Assembly: GCF_018882405.1 (NCBI RefSeq)
Contig: NZ_JACVOO010000014.1
Location: 1-54,459, forward strand
Length of the DNA stretch: 54,459 bases
Direction of reading: 5' to 3'
Source of the DNA: Polynucleobacter sp. 31A-FELB
GTDB taxonomy: Bacteria; Pseudomonadota; Gammaproteobacteria; Burkholderiales; Burkholderiaceae
Shown piece by piece: positions 16,835 through 24,848 of this stretch. A program made the translations under genes and the position numbers. Within the stretch, counting starts at the first letter, position 1, and every line of letters begins with the position of its first letter. The notes beneath the pieces were generated by a model. The model worked only from the letters and a program-made list of their open reading frames with translations, ran no database searches and had not been told where the DNA came from.

Positions 16835-17956
16835 ATGAATAACAACGAATTTAACCCCAATAAAATCAATGAGATAGAGAAAATAAGCCCTAAGAGGCTT
16901 GCCGTGGCACCCATGATGGAGTGGACGGATCGTCACTGCCGTTCTTTTCATCGGACTCTGACAAAAGAGGCGGTTCTCTATACCGAGATGGTGACTACCG
17001 GCGCTCTTATTCACGGGGATGTGCCACGTCATTTGGATTATTCACAAGACCAGCATCCCGTCGTTCTTCAATTAGGTGGATCGGAACCCTCCGATTTAGC
17101 TAAAGCTGCAGAGTTAGCCCAGCAGTGGGGTTATGACGAGATTGATCTCAACTGCGGTTGCCCATCAGAGCGTGTGCAGCGCGGTGCCTTTGGTGCTTGC
17201 CTCATGGCCGAGCCTAAGCTAGTTGCTGATTGCGTTAAAGCAATGAAGGCTGCAGTCGATACCCCAATTACAGTAAAACATCGACTTGGTTTAGATTCCA
17301 TGGACGCTGCTAATTCAGAGGCAGATTATCAATTTGCTCTCAACTTTATTCTCTCAGTAGCGGATGCTGGCGCAAGTCAGGTGACTATTCATGCACGTAA
17401 TGCTGTTCTTAAGGGTTTATCTCCCAAAGAGAATCGCAGTAAACCACCATTACGTTATGAGGTAGCAGCCAAGCTTCGTCTAGATGCGCAAAAGCAGTTT
17501 CCGAATCTCAAAGTACTGCTGAATGGCGGACTAGAAACCAACGACCAAATTGCTGGCCATTGGGATGACTTTGATGGCTTTATGGTCGGCAGGGCAGCCT
17601 ATCATTTTCCAGCGTTGCTTTTGGGTTGGGATGACATGATCAAGACCGATGGCGATGCTGCTGGCTACCTCTTTAGCGAGACCGAATGGCATCGTATTCA
17701 GATTGCATTGGTGAAACAGGTGCAGGCTTGGTTTGATGAATGTCAGGCCAAAGGAAAGCCTTTTTATATCGGTGCATTTACCCGCCATATTTTGGGCTTG
17801 GCACACGGTAGGGCTGGCTCCCGTTACTGGCGCCAGCGCCTTTCTGATCACCATGCACTGGCTAAAGTTCAAAGCAAAGCGGCTATTTTGGATTTCTTTA
17901 TCGATGCGAGCTTGTGCCTTGGGGATTGGGCTGCGTTTGATTTTGAAAGCGCCTAA
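16835..17956 (+). CDS. dusA: tRNA-dihydrouridine(20/20a) synthase
   Basis: A 373-residue FMN enzyme that reduces uridines 20 and 20a of tRNA D-loops with NADPH. It shows the conserved LAVAPMMEWTDRHCR start, the active-site Cys loop LNCGCPSE (near 105-112), VKHRLG, TIHARNAVLKGLSPKENR typical of DusA, and VLLNGGL. The first 18 residues (NNNEFNPNKINEIEK etc.) are Asn/Lys-rich and unlike a usual DusA start. They may have been supplied by the integrated element, since the gene's own promoter region now contains the integrase start. No good SD is seen. Confidence 0.9.
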   Translation: MNNNEFNPNKINEIEKISPKRLAVAPMMEWTDRHCRSFHRTLTKEAVLYTEMVTTGALIHGDVPRHLDYSQDQHPVVLQLGGSEPSDLAKAAELAQQWGYDEIDLNCGCPSERVQRGAFGACLMAEPKLVADCVKAMKAAVDTPITVKHRLGLDSMDAANSEADYQFALNFILSVADAGASQVTIHARNAVLKGLSPKENRSKPPLRYEVAAKLRLDAQKQFPNLKVLLNGGLETNDQIAGHWDDFDGFMVGRAAYHFPALLLGWDDMIKTDGDAAGYLFSETEWHRIQIALVKQVQAWFDECQAKGKPFYIGAFTRHILGLAHGRAGSRYWRQRLSDHHALAKVQSKAAILDFFIDASLCLGDWAAFDFESA

Positions 17957-18019
17957 ACCCTGATTCCAAGCCATTTTTGACAGGGTTTTGCCTCAAAAGC
18001 TATAATCTATGTCTTCAGT

Positions 18020-18096
18020 GGCGGACGTAGCTCAGTTGGTAGAGTCCCAGATTGTGATTCTGGTTGTCGCGGGTTCGAGCCCCGTCGTTCGCCCCA
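18020..18096 (+). tRNA. tRNA-His (GTG)
   Basis: A full cloverleaf with encoded G-1, acceptor GCGGACG paired to CGTTCGC, discriminator C, encoded CCA, anticodon stem CCAGA/TCTGG with loop TTGTGAT, and T-arm GCGGG-TTCGAGC-CCCGT. G-1 paired with C73 is the identity mark of tRNA-His. Its 3' 49 bases are repeated at 19152-19200. Confidence 0.97.
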
Positions 18097-18407
18097 TATT
18101 CTATATGGCTCTTAAGGTTTTTAGAAGCCTTAAAGGGGTTCCAAAAAAGTAACCACATGGTTACTTTTCTCATTTAAGTTCAGATAAGCCTCATTTCAAG
18201 TGCTCAGGATCATATTTTCCTGTGCGACAACCAGATAGCGATACTTATGTTTCGCATCTAATCAGGTTGATGCAAGTCGGAGTATCAAAAGACTGGTCGG
18301 CTGCAATCGGCCTCAAGTTACCAAATTCAGCAACGCCCTACTTATGCAGAGTATTTGCTTTTGCTTTTTGTGGATAAGATTATTTTATTGCGAGTTATTT
18401 AACCCAG
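18097..18407. other. Non-coding left arm of the mini-island
   Basis: About 310 bases without a supported gene. It contains the perfect hairpin at 18145-18168 (AAAAGTAACCA, CA, TGGTTACTTTT), which could end transcription from tRNA-His in either direction, and a weaker TTAAGG/CCTTAA stem near 18114-18136. Confidence 0.5.
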
Positions 18408-18442
18408 TTGCTTGCCCTCATATATGTATGTACAATGTAAAT
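18408..18442 (+). promoter_or_regulatory. brnTA promoter with TGTAnnTACAAT element, leaderless
   Basis: -35 TTGCTT (18408-18413), 17-bp spacer, -10 TACAAT (18431-18436). The -10 box is the end of TGTATGTACAAT (18425-18436) and is followed by GTAAATA, giving the TGTAnnTACAATGTAnnTA layout also seen before mazEF and dinJ. Transcription would start at or beside the brnT ATG at 18443. Confidence 0.65.
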
Positions 18443-18721
18443 ATGACTTCATTGAGATTTGAATGGGAGGCCCGAAAAGCTTCGGCTAATCTGAAAAAGC
18501 ACGGCGTTTCATTTGAAGAAGCGAAATCTGTGTTTTCTGATGAGGGTGCCAAATTAATTTCCGATCCCGATCATTCGGAGGATGAAGACAGATTTATTTT
18601 GCTAGGTGTAAGCCACGCTCTTCGGATAATTTTGGTTTGCCATTGTTATCGAAGTGAAGGCAATACCATTCGTATTATTTCGGCTCGTAAGGCGACGCCT
18701 AAAGAGTCAAAAGCTTATTAA
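18443..18721 (+). CDS. brnT: BrnT family ribonuclease toxin
   Basis: A 92-residue RelE-fold RNase. It shows the BrnT hallmarks: FEWEARKASANLKKHGVSFEEA at the start, a conserved DEDRFILLG segment, and the IRIISARKATPKESKAY ending with the Arg-x-x-Tyr type C-terminus. It cuts RNA and blocks translation until bound by BrnA. I chose 18443 because the family begins right before F-x-W-D/E and because the promoter ends there; the frame upstream to 18344 is unrelated. brnA follows within 11 bases. Confidence 0.9.
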   Translation: MTSLRFEWEARKASANLKKHGVSFEEAKSVFSDEGAKLISDPDHSEDEDRFILLGVSHALRIILVCHCYRSEGNTIRIISARKATPKESKAY

Positions 18722-18732
18722 AGGTGATGAAC

Positions 18733-18942
18733 ATGCGTAAAGAATATGATTTCTCAAAAGCCCGTAAAAATCCATATGCTTCTATGCTCAAGAAGCCTAT
18801 TACGATTCGTTTAGACGAAGATTCTGTTAGCTACTTTAAGTCCGTGTCAGAAGAAGTGGGCATTCCTTATCAAAGCCTCATCAATCTCTATTTGCGTGAT
18901 TGTGCGGCATCTCATAAGAAGTTAAACCTTAGCTGGAAGTAG
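18733..18942 (+). CDS. brnA: BrnA family antitoxin
   Basis: A 69-residue ribbon-helix-helix antitoxin: KPITIRLDEDSVSYFKSVSEEVGIPYQSLINLYL is the RHH dimerisation and DNA-binding part (quoted here in outline), preceded by a flexible N-terminus (DFSKARKNPYASML) that wraps the toxin. I prefer the ATG at 18733 because AAGG lies 8 bases before it; GTG 18724 and ATG 18727 are too close to the SD. It represses its own operon in known BrnTA pairs. Confidence 0.87.
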   Translation: MRKEYDFSKARKNPYASMLKKPITIRLDEDSVSYFKSVSEEVGIPYQSLINLYLRDCAASHKKLNLSWK

Positions 18943-19151
18943 TTTGGAGATTGGGTTAAATATCCCGAGCCCTGGCCGATGGCAGTTGTTGATCGCTGTT
19001 GAAATCTTAAAATAGACTCCTTCAGCTTGCTCAAGAGAATTTATCTTTTCATGGTGACCAGGGTTTGTAACCCTTTGATTTTATTGAGTTGAAAAATTGA
19101 AAAAGTAACCATGAATCACCTTGTAAGCCATATTCTCTTGATATAAGCCTT

Positions 19152-19200
19152 CAGATTGTGATTCTGGTTATCGCGGGTTCGAGCCCCGTCGTTCGCCCCA
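19152..19200 (+). pseudogene. tRNA-His 3' fragment (attachment-site copy)
   Basis: Matches bases 29-77 of the tRNA-His gene at 48 of 49 positions: anticodon arm, variable loop, T-arm, acceptor 3' strand and CCA. The 5' half (acceptor and D-arm) is absent, so it cannot fold as a tRNA. It marks the right end of the brnTA island. Confidence 0.92.
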
Positions 19201-19220
19201 CCGAATACTGCAGTATCCTA

Positions 19221-19250
19221 AAGCTCCCTTTGCGGAGCTTTTTTATTTTT
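19221..19250 (+). terminator. Rho-independent terminator
   Basis: AAGCTCC and GGAGCTT pair around CTTTGC and run into TTTTATTTTT. It stands 20 bases after the tRNA-His fragment, so it is probably the original terminator of the tRNA, displaced by the island. Confidence 0.8.
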
Positions 19251-19263
19251 CTCGATTTCATCC

Positions 19264-20034
19264 ATGAAAAAATTCGATCTTTTACCTATTCTTTTTGGCT
19301 TATTGCTTTCTGTTATCGCGATATATTTCATGTTGCGACCATCCACTGCAACTAGTGCTCCTGCATCAACCATTCCCGTTGTAAAAGTGGGCACTGTGTC
19401 TTGGGATCAAACTGAGATGACGATTGCCGATGTCAAAACCTTTTCTGATGCTACTGGCTTTGTAAGTGAGGCAGAGAAAAATGGCGGCGGACTTTCTTAT
19501 GAAGCGGGCTTTGTGAAAAAGCCGGGCTGGACTTGGAAAACCCCTTATGGTGTTCCTGCGAAAGCGAGTGAGCCTGCAGTGCATCTAAACCAAGCTGAAG
19601 CTGTATCTGTTTGCCGTTTCTATGGCAAACGTTTACCTACTGAAGCTGAGTGGACATCTGCAGCTTTTTTGGAGCAAAGAGAAACCCCTCCAACTGGCTA
19701 TACCAAGGGTCAACGTTATCCATTTCCAGGTGGAGCTACTCCAGAGGTCTCGCATTGCTTAAGCGGATGCGGTGACTATAAGGGTGTAGCGCCAGCAGGC
19801 GCATTAAACCGCGGCACTGGTCATGTGCCTACAGGTACCACTAAGCCAGGAGTCAATGGCTTGTTGGACATGGGTGGCAACGTTTGGGAGTGGACTGCTA
19901 CTGAGCGCAATGGTGGCTTTATTACTCGTGGCGCTTCCTGGTGGTACGGCCCAGAAAGACAAAAAGAGTCTGATGTGGAATCCAAGCCCGCCGATATTGG
20001 CGTGGTTTATATAGGCTTTCGCTGCGTTAGCTGA
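19264..20034 (+). CDS. Membrane-anchored formylglycine-generating-enzyme (SUMF1/FGE) family protein
   Basis: A 256-residue protein with an N-terminal signal anchor (about residues 7-24, LPILFGLLLSVIAIYF) and a periplasmic FGE-sulfatase domain: AVHLNQAEAVSVCRFYGKRL, PTEAEWTSAA, GLLDMGGNVWEWTA, FITRGASWW and YIGFRC near the end. The family includes copper-dependent formylglycine-generating enzymes, but most bacterial members bind or modify other partners. The two active-site Cys residues of true FGE are not both evident, so the sulfatase role is doubtful. The longer start gives no better SD. It is 19 bases before the helicase gene. Confidence 0.75.
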   Translation: MKKFDLLPILFGLLLSVIAIYFMLRPSTATSAPASTIPVVKVGTVSWDQTEMTIADVKTFSDATGFVSEAEKNGGGLSYEAGFVKKPGWTWKTPYGVPAKASEPAVHLNQAEAVSVCRFYGKRLPTEAEWTSAAFLEQRETPPTGYTKGQRYPFPGGATPEVSHCLSGCGDYKGVAPAGALNRGTGHVPTGTTKPGVNGLLDMGGNVWEWTATERNGGFITRGASWWYGPERQKESDVESKPADIGVVYIGFRCVS

Positions 20035-20053
20035 TCCCATGAAACAATAGGGG

Positions 20054-21379
20054 ATGACCAATCCTGTAGTCGATCCATCCGCTATTGAAATTACTCCTGA
20101 ATACCAGGATGTAATCGACGCTATTGAGCGTCACGACCCCTATATCTTTGTGAGTGGTAAAGCAGGCACTGGTAAGACCACCTTAATTGGTTATCTACGT
20201 GAGAACATTCCTGGCAACGTAGTGGTAGTGGCGCCTACTGGCGTAGCTGCGTTACAAGTCAAGGGTGTCACGATTCATTCCTTCTTTCGTTTGCCACCCC
20301 GTTTGATATTCCCGGAAGAAGATATCAAGCCTTTAAAAGACAAGCGCCTCTACAAAGATATTCGTCTACTCATCATTGATGAGATCTCTATGGTGCGAGC
20401 AGATGTGGTCGATGCGATGGATTTGTTCTTGCGTGCTAACGGCCCACATAAGAGCCAACCCTTTGGCGGCATTCAGGTGATGTTTGTGGGGGATTTATTC
20501 CAGTTACCTCCTGTGGTCTCCAATGCTGATATGCAGGTGCTCTCTGAGCGTGGTTACGAGGGTCCTTATTTCTTTTGCGCCATGGCCTTGCATCGTAAAG
20601 ATGTGACTATGGTGGAGTTATCCAAGATCTTCCGTCAAAAAGATGCGCACTTTGCAGGCTTACTCAATCAAATCCGCATAAACCAAGACATTGATGAAGC
20701 GCTCGACACCTTAAATGCTGTTTGTTATGAAACTAATAAAGAGGCTGATGAGCAAACGATCACCTTAACAACAACTAACGCACGCGCAGACCAAATTAAT
20801 GGCGCAGGTCTTCGAGCATTAACGACTGAAGCCAAGGTCTACACCGGTAACAGCACGGGTAAGTTCAATGTGGATGATCGCAACTTGCCATCACCAAATC
20901 ATCTGACTCTAAAAGTTGGCGCAAAGGTCATGTTTACGGCAACGGATAGCAATTTTCCTAAGCGTTGGGTAAACGGCACTATTGGCGTCGTTCGCGAATT
21001 GCTGCCCAATACAGTAAAGGTCGTGGTACAGAACGGACCATACTCAAATACAGTTGAAGTCAAAGGTCACCAGTGGGAGTCTTATCGCTATGACCATGAC
21101 ATGATGTCTGGAAGGATTTCACCAAACATCATTGGTACCTTTGTGCAGATTCCGCTCATGTTAGCTTGGGCTGTCACTATTCATAAGAGTCAAGGCAAAA
21201 CCCTCGATAAGATCAAAGTCGATTTATCTTCAGGAGCGTTTGCATCGGGGCAGGTCTACGTGGCCCTGAGTCGCTGCACCTCAATTGAGGGCATCACTCT
21301 TGAGCGACCTATACAGCCCAAAGATGTGAGCTGTGATCAAGAGGTGAAGCGTTTCTACATGAACTGTTTGCCTAGTTAA
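20054..21379 (+). CDS. PIF1-like ATP-dependent DNA helicase
   Basis: A 441-residue SF1B helicase. It has Walker A SGKAGTGKTT (33-42), motif Ia APTGVAALQVKGVTIHSFF, Walker B LLIIDEISMVRADV, motif III GGIQVMFVGDLFQLPPVV, an OB/SH3-like insert, motif V WAVTIHKSQGKTLD and motif VI QVYVALSRCTS. The order and motifs fit bacterial PIF1/RecD2-type helicases, which unwind 5' to 3' and act on G-quadruplex or stalled-fork DNA. GGGG directly precedes the ATG. It ends convergent with the CopG-like gene, overlapping by 4 bases. Confidence 0.9.
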   Translation: MTNPVVDPSAIEITPEYQDVIDAIERHDPYIFVSGKAGTGKTTLIGYLRENIPGNVVVVAPTGVAALQVKGVTIHSFFRLPPRLIFPEEDIKPLKDKRLYKDIRLLIIDEISMVRADVVDAMDLFLRANGPHKSQPFGGIQVMFVGDLFQLPPVVSNADMQVLSERGYEGPYFFCAMALHRKDVTMVELSKIFRQKDAHFAGLLNQIRINQDIDEALDTLNAVCYETNKEADEQTITLTTTNARADQINGAGLRALTTEAKVYTGNSTGKFNVDDRNLPSPNHLTLKVGAKVMFTATDSNFPKRWVNGTIGVVRELLPNTVKVVVQNGPYSNTVEVKGHQWESYRYDHDMMSGRISPNIIGTFVQIPLMLAWAVTIHKSQGKTLDKIKVDLSSGAFASGQVYVALSRCTSIEGITLERPIQPKDVSCDQEVKRFYMNCLPS

Positions 21380-21720
21380 GCTGCCTTTGCCATTCTCTTG
21401 CCAGTCTTTTGTTTCTCGGCCCGCTGCTTTTCCAGTGCTTCGCTGGCAATTAGCTTAAATTCACCCTCTACGAATCGTTTTAAGGCCTCACGCATAAGAG
21501 GTTGGTAGCCCATATCGTATTTGGCGCCCAAGAGCTTAAAAGACTCAATCAAGTCCTGCTCTAGTCTGATGGAGATCATTTGTAGCCCCAGCGCCTCATC
21601 AATTTGAGTGCCGATTTTTTTATCAACAGCTCTCGCATGCTTGATGTCGCTACCTAGCTGACCACTTTCCCAGGCCTCCGCAGAATTTTCTATTTTTACC
21701 TTCTTACTTTTTGCGATCAT
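21376..21720 (-). CDS. Orphan CopG/BrnA-like antitoxin
   Basis: A 114-residue protein with a ribbon-helix-helix core: QMISIRLEQDLIESFKLLG, then KYDMGYQPLMREALKRFVEG, as in CopG-type antitoxins paired with BrnT-like toxins. The N-terminus carries SAEAWESGQLGSD, a toxin-binding segment also common in this group. No toxin gene lies within the 228 bases upstream nor downstream, so it seems to be an orphan regulator or the remains of a pair. A TGAT-repeat and the near-palindromic ATTGATACAAATCTTATCAA stand in the upstream region. Confidence 0.7.
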   Translation of the reverse strand: MIAKSKKVKIENSAEAWESGQLGSDIKHARAVDKKIGTQIDEALGLQMISIRLEQDLIESFKLLGAKYDMGYQPLMREALKRFVEGEFKLIASEALEKQRAEKQKTGKRMAKAA

Positions 21721-21948
21721 CGCTTTCCTCGCTCTTGAGTTTTAATATTTCGCCACTTTCACAGAAATGGCACTTTTAGTAAGGTGTTGTTATTGATTGA
21801 TTGATTGATACAAATCTTATCAAATAGAGAAATTACAAAAGTGCTTGGGTTGATTAACCCATGATTGAAAGAGTGGGATTTATTCAGAAGGGGTTGAGCG
21901 GTGGTGCCCCATTAAAATTTCTCGGGTTGCTCACTCCGTTCTATTAAT

Positions 21949-22140
21949 ATGAAAAAAGATCTTACCGGCCATGATGAACTCCTTGACTCAAGGCGCGGCA
22001 TTTCAAAGACACTTCCTTCGGAGAGGGTGGTGCCTAGAGTGGGTTGGAGCGAAAGTTCAAAAGCGATCACCAGGGACGGCGACGACTATTTACGTTTGGG
22101 TGATTTCCTGAATCTAGAGGATCAAGAGCTGGAGTGGTGA
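21949..22140 (+). pseudogene. MazE/PemI-type antitoxin C-terminal remnant
   Basis: A 63-residue frame ending VVPRVGWSESSKAITRDGDD and a tail LNLEDQELEW. This matches in pattern the toxin-binding C-terminus of AbrB-fold MazE/PemI antitoxins (PRxGWxEAxKxIAxxGDDxLV...DDxELxW). The AbrB DNA-binding half is missing: the first 30 residues are unrelated to it. No MazF follows. It is probably a broken leftover of a TA pair, although a short ORF could still be expressed. Confidence 0.5.
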
Positions 22141-22145
22141 GCTTT

Positions 22146-23735
22146 TTAGAACCCAGCTGCCAATCCATCGCGGCGATGGTCACTACCAGCTATGTAAGCA
22201 TCTTTAGTTTCTTCACCCAATAGCGCAATAGCTTGAGCACTACCAAAGTCCAAGCTGTTGGCTGGCATCACCATAACTTCATGTCCCATCGCCTTTAATC
22301 CGTCCACTACAGCGGCTGGCATGGAAGCCTCCACAGTCAGTTTGCCCACATCATCAATTCTCCAGCGGGGTGCATCTGAGCAGGCTTGTGGGTTGAGGTA
22401 CTCATCTACAAAACGCATCACAAACTGAATATGTCCTTGTGGCTGCATATTGCCACCCATCACACCAAATGCCATTGCGGGCTGATTACCCTTGGTTAAG
22501 AATGCCGGAATGATGGTGTGGAAAGGGCGCTTACCTGGTGCAACTTGATTCGGGTGACCATCCGCCAAGCTAAAGCTCATGCCGCGGTTATGGAATGCAA
22601 TGCCACCCGGAGCAACAACACCTGAACCAAAGCCCTTGAAGTTCGACTGAATATAAGAAATCATCATGCCGGATTCATCTGCGGCGCAAAGGTAAACGGT
22701 ACCTCCAGCATGGGGATCTCCAGCACCATAGCTACCCGCTTGATTGTGATTAATTAGTGCGGCACGACTAGCCAAATAATCTCTATCTAGCAATTTGCTT
22801 GTTGGGACCCTCATGGTGCTGGCATCAGATACATGAGCGTATGCATCTGCAAAGGCAATGCGCATCGCTTCTACTTGAAGATGAATACGTTGCGCTGAGT
22901 TGGCTGGGTATTGCTTGACATTGGCAGCCTGCAAAATACCGAGTGCCATTTGTGCCACGATGCCGGAACCATTCGGCGGAATCTCATGGAGGGTGTAGTC
23001 ACCATAATCAAAGGCTAAAGGCTCAACCCATTCAGTTTGATTATTGGCAAAGTCGGCCATTGTGAAACAGCCACCAGTGCTTTGGGCAAAGTCGACCATG
23101 CTTTGAGCTAACTTGCCCGTGTAAAAAGATTCACCTTCAGTGTCGGCGATTTCGCGAAGGGTTTTAGCTTGCGCAGGGTAGCGCCAGAGTTGTCCAGCAG
23201 TAGGTGCTTTGCCATCAATTAAAAATGAATCAGTAAAGCCCGGTTGATTTTTGAGAATCGGAATCGCTTCACGCCACTGGCGGGCAATTACAGGTGAGAC
23301 TGGAAAGCCATTTTCTGCATAATCAATTGCGCGCTTAAAGAGTTGTGCAAAAGGTAGCTTGCCAAACTTGCGAGATAACTCAATCCATCCAGAAATCATG
23401 CCAGGCACAGTGATGGTATTCCAACCAATGAGGTCCATTGCTGCTTTACCGGCAAAGTAGTCTGGTGTCCAAGCTGCTGGGGCACGACCAGAGGCATTCA
23501 TGCCATGGAGTTTCTTGCCATCCCATATCAATGCAAAGCCATCACCACCAAGGCCATTCATCGTGGGCTCAACTACGGTAAGCGTGATTGCTGTAGCTAA
23601 GGCTGCATCAACCGCATTGCCGCCGTTTTGCAAAACTTCAATGCCAGCTTGGGTAGCTAAAGGCTGTGAACTAGCAACGGCATTCTTAGCGAGGACTGGG
23701 GCGCGGCCGCCGCCAAAGGGAGGGGATATCAACAT
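22146..23735 (-). CDS. ggt: Gamma-glutamyltransferase family protein
   Basis: A 529-residue Ntn-hydrolase precursor. It has the family start VASSQPLATQAGIEVLQNGGNAVDAALA, the EPTMNGLGGDGFALIWDG loop, and the autocleavage site HAGGTVYL whose Thr (about residue 345) becomes the nucleophile of the small subunit, followed by SDHRRDGLAAGF at the very end. It would hydrolyse or transfer gamma-glutamyl groups from glutathione-like compounds. No signal peptide is present, so it is cytoplasmic, as in the YwrD-like branch, unlike periplasmic GGT. It follows lrgB by 14 bases and is probably in the same operon. Confidence 0.88.
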   Translation of the reverse strand: MLISPPFGGGRAPVLAKNAVASSQPLATQAGIEVLQNGGNAVDAALATAITLTVVEPTMNGLGGDGFALIWDGKKLHGMNASGRAPAAWTPDYFAGKAAMDLIGWNTITVPGMISGWIELSRKFGKLPFAQLFKRAIDYAENGFPVSPVIARQWREAIPILKNQPGFTDSFLIDGKAPTAGQLWRYPAQAKTLREIADTEGESFYTGKLAQSMVDFAQSTGGCFTMADFANNQTEWVEPLAFDYGDYTLHEIPPNGSGIVAQMALGILQAANVKQYPANSAQRIHLQVEAMRIAFADAYAHVSDASTMRVPTSKLLDRDYLASRAALINHNQAGSYGAGDPHAGGTVYLCAADESGMMISYIQSNFKGFGSGVVAPGGIAFHNRGMSFSLADGHPNQVAPGKRPFHTIIPAFLTKGNQPAMAFGVMGGNMQPQGHIQFVMRFVDEYLNPQACSDAPRWRIDDVGKLTVEASMPAAVVDGLKAMGHEVMVMPANSLDFGSAQAIALLGEETKDAYIAGSDHRRDGLAAGF

Positions 23736-23749
23736 AGTCTGAAATTCTC

Positions 23750-24475
23750 TTAATTAAACACGTGATACAAAATTGGAATAGCCACAGCACTAATAACGCC
23801 GTTCATGCCCATAGCGAGACTGGCATAAGTTCCCGCTTCAGGATGAATGCTAAATGCGCGTGAGGTGCCAATACCGTGGGCACCAATGCCAATCGCAAAA
23901 CCACGCTGCCACCAAGCTTTCATTCCCAGTGCATTCAGAATAAAGGGCGCCAAAATAGCTCCCAAAATTCCGGTAGTAACAGCAAAGATAGCAGTCAAGG
24001 TTGGGGACACGCTAATACGCTCAGCAATACCCATGGCGATCGGTGCGGTGACTGATTTAGGATACATGGCTCCAGTAATGCTGGAGTCAGCCCCGAACAA
24101 TTTAGCGATATTCACTGCGCTAATAATGGATACCAAGCCACCAGCAAGTAAAGACGCTAGCAAGGGAAGGGATCGACCCTTCAGGCTACTTAAGCCTCTA
24201 TAGATAGGTATAGCCAAGGAGACCGTTGCTGAACCTAACAAGAAGTGAATAAATTGTGCACCCTCAAAGTAGGTAGAGTAGGGCATCTCAATAAGCTGAA
24301 TCATGCTGGCCACCAAAATGATGGCAATCGCTACTGGGTTAGCCAAAGGATTTTGTTTGGTAGCTTTATAAATCGATAGGCCAATTTGATAGGCAGCCAA
24401 TGTGATGAACAGTGCAAATAAAGGGCTACCCGAGAGATAAACCCAAATCTCCACAATCGAGTGCTTTTCACTCAT
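23750..24475 (-). CDS. lrgB: LrgB family membrane protein
   Basis: A 241-residue protein with about seven membrane segments. The family core is clear: ALITLAAYQIG-type first helix, PKSVTAPIAMGIAERI, GILGAILAPFILNALG, RGFAIGIGAHGIGTSRAF and a C-terminal MGMNGVISAVAIPIL. LrgAB/CidAB-type pairs affect cell-wall turnover or export of small organic acids; related plant PLGG1 exports glycolate. Its start overlaps the lrgA stop (ATGA). Confidence 0.88.
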   Translation of the reverse strand: MSEKHSIVEIWVYLSGSPLFALFITLAAYQIGLSIYKATKQNPLANPVAIAIILVASMIQLIEMPYSTYFEGAQFIHFLLGSATVSLAIPIYRGLSSLKGRSLPLLASLLAGGLVSIISAVNIAKLFGADSSITGAMYPKSVTAPIAMGIAERISVSPTLTAIFAVTTGILGAILAPFILNALGMKAWWQRGFAIGIGAHGIGTSRAFSIHPEAGTYASLAMGMNGVISAVAIPILYHVFN

Positions 24476-24825
24476 GATTCAGTGCTTTCCGGTTTTGCAC
24501 TCAGAAAGCGAACAACAATTGCCGTGGTAGCAATTGTCAAAATCACACTAGCAACTAAAGCACTCACAATAGCTAGGGCATTGGCTTTGAGTTGGGGTAA
24601 AAATAGCACCACGCCAACTGCTGCTGGTACGAATAAGAGTCCAAGGTACTGACTAAAGCCATCCGCCACCATGGCGAGCTCATGATTAATTCCCTTGCGC
24701 AGTACTAGCCAAATAATCAGCAGTACCAGACCAATAACAGGGCCAGGAAGGGTGGGTAGGGCGAATTTGGAGACAAGCTCACCCAAGCTTTGGAATAAAA
24801 GAATTTGAACAAGGCCGGAGATCAT
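24472..24825 (-). CDS. lrgA: CidA/LrgA family holin-like membrane protein
   Basis: A 117-residue protein with four membrane segments and the family motif LPTLPGPVIGLVLLIIWLVL followed by LLFVPAAVGVVLFLPQL. It forms a two-gene unit with lrgB (4-base overlap). It may act with LrgB in murein hydrolase control or in carboxylate transport. Confidence 0.88.
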   Translation of the reverse strand: MISGLVQILLFQSLGELVSKFALPTLPGPVIGLVLLIIWLVLRKGINHELAMVADGFSQYLGLLFVPAAVGVVLFLPQLKANALAIVSALVASVILTIATTAIVVRFLSAKPESTES

Positions 24826-24848
24826 GGGCGGGGCCTCAGAAACTCAGA

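Larger units (their letters stand above)
1..16895. mobile_element. Integrative element at the 5' end of dusA (left end not found)
   Basis: The stretch from the window start to dusA holds integrase, primase-helicase, excisionase-like HTH, GIY-YIG nuclease and a type I RM operon with an added ATPase/nuclease. None of these is a core gene. The 5' part of dusA is a known target of a family of integrases. No second copy of the dusA 5' sequence was found in the window, so the left boundary is before base 1 or lost. The extent given is the maximum visible. Confidence 0.55.
18048..19200. mobile_element. 1.1-kb integrase-less mini-island in tRNA-His carrying brnTA
   Basis: Bases 18048-18096 (3' part of tRNA-His) and 19152-19200 are 49-bp direct repeats with one mismatch (G at 18065, A at 19169). 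Between them lie only brnT, brnA and structured non-coding DNA. Inside the left end is a perfect 11-bp hairpin (AAAAGTAACCA, 18145-18168). Inside the right end are an AGGGTT/AACCCT hairpin (19060-19074) and a 10-bp inverted repeat TCAAGAGAAT (19031-19040 with 19132-19141). The word AAAAAGTAACCA recurs at 18144 and 19100. No recombinase gene is present, so mobilisation in trans or decay of a larger island must be assumed. Confidence 0.75.

Noticed and set aside
19152..19200. A second tRNA-His gene
   Set aside because: Only the 3' 49 bases are present; the acceptor 5' strand and D-arm are missing, so it was listed as an attachment-site fragment.
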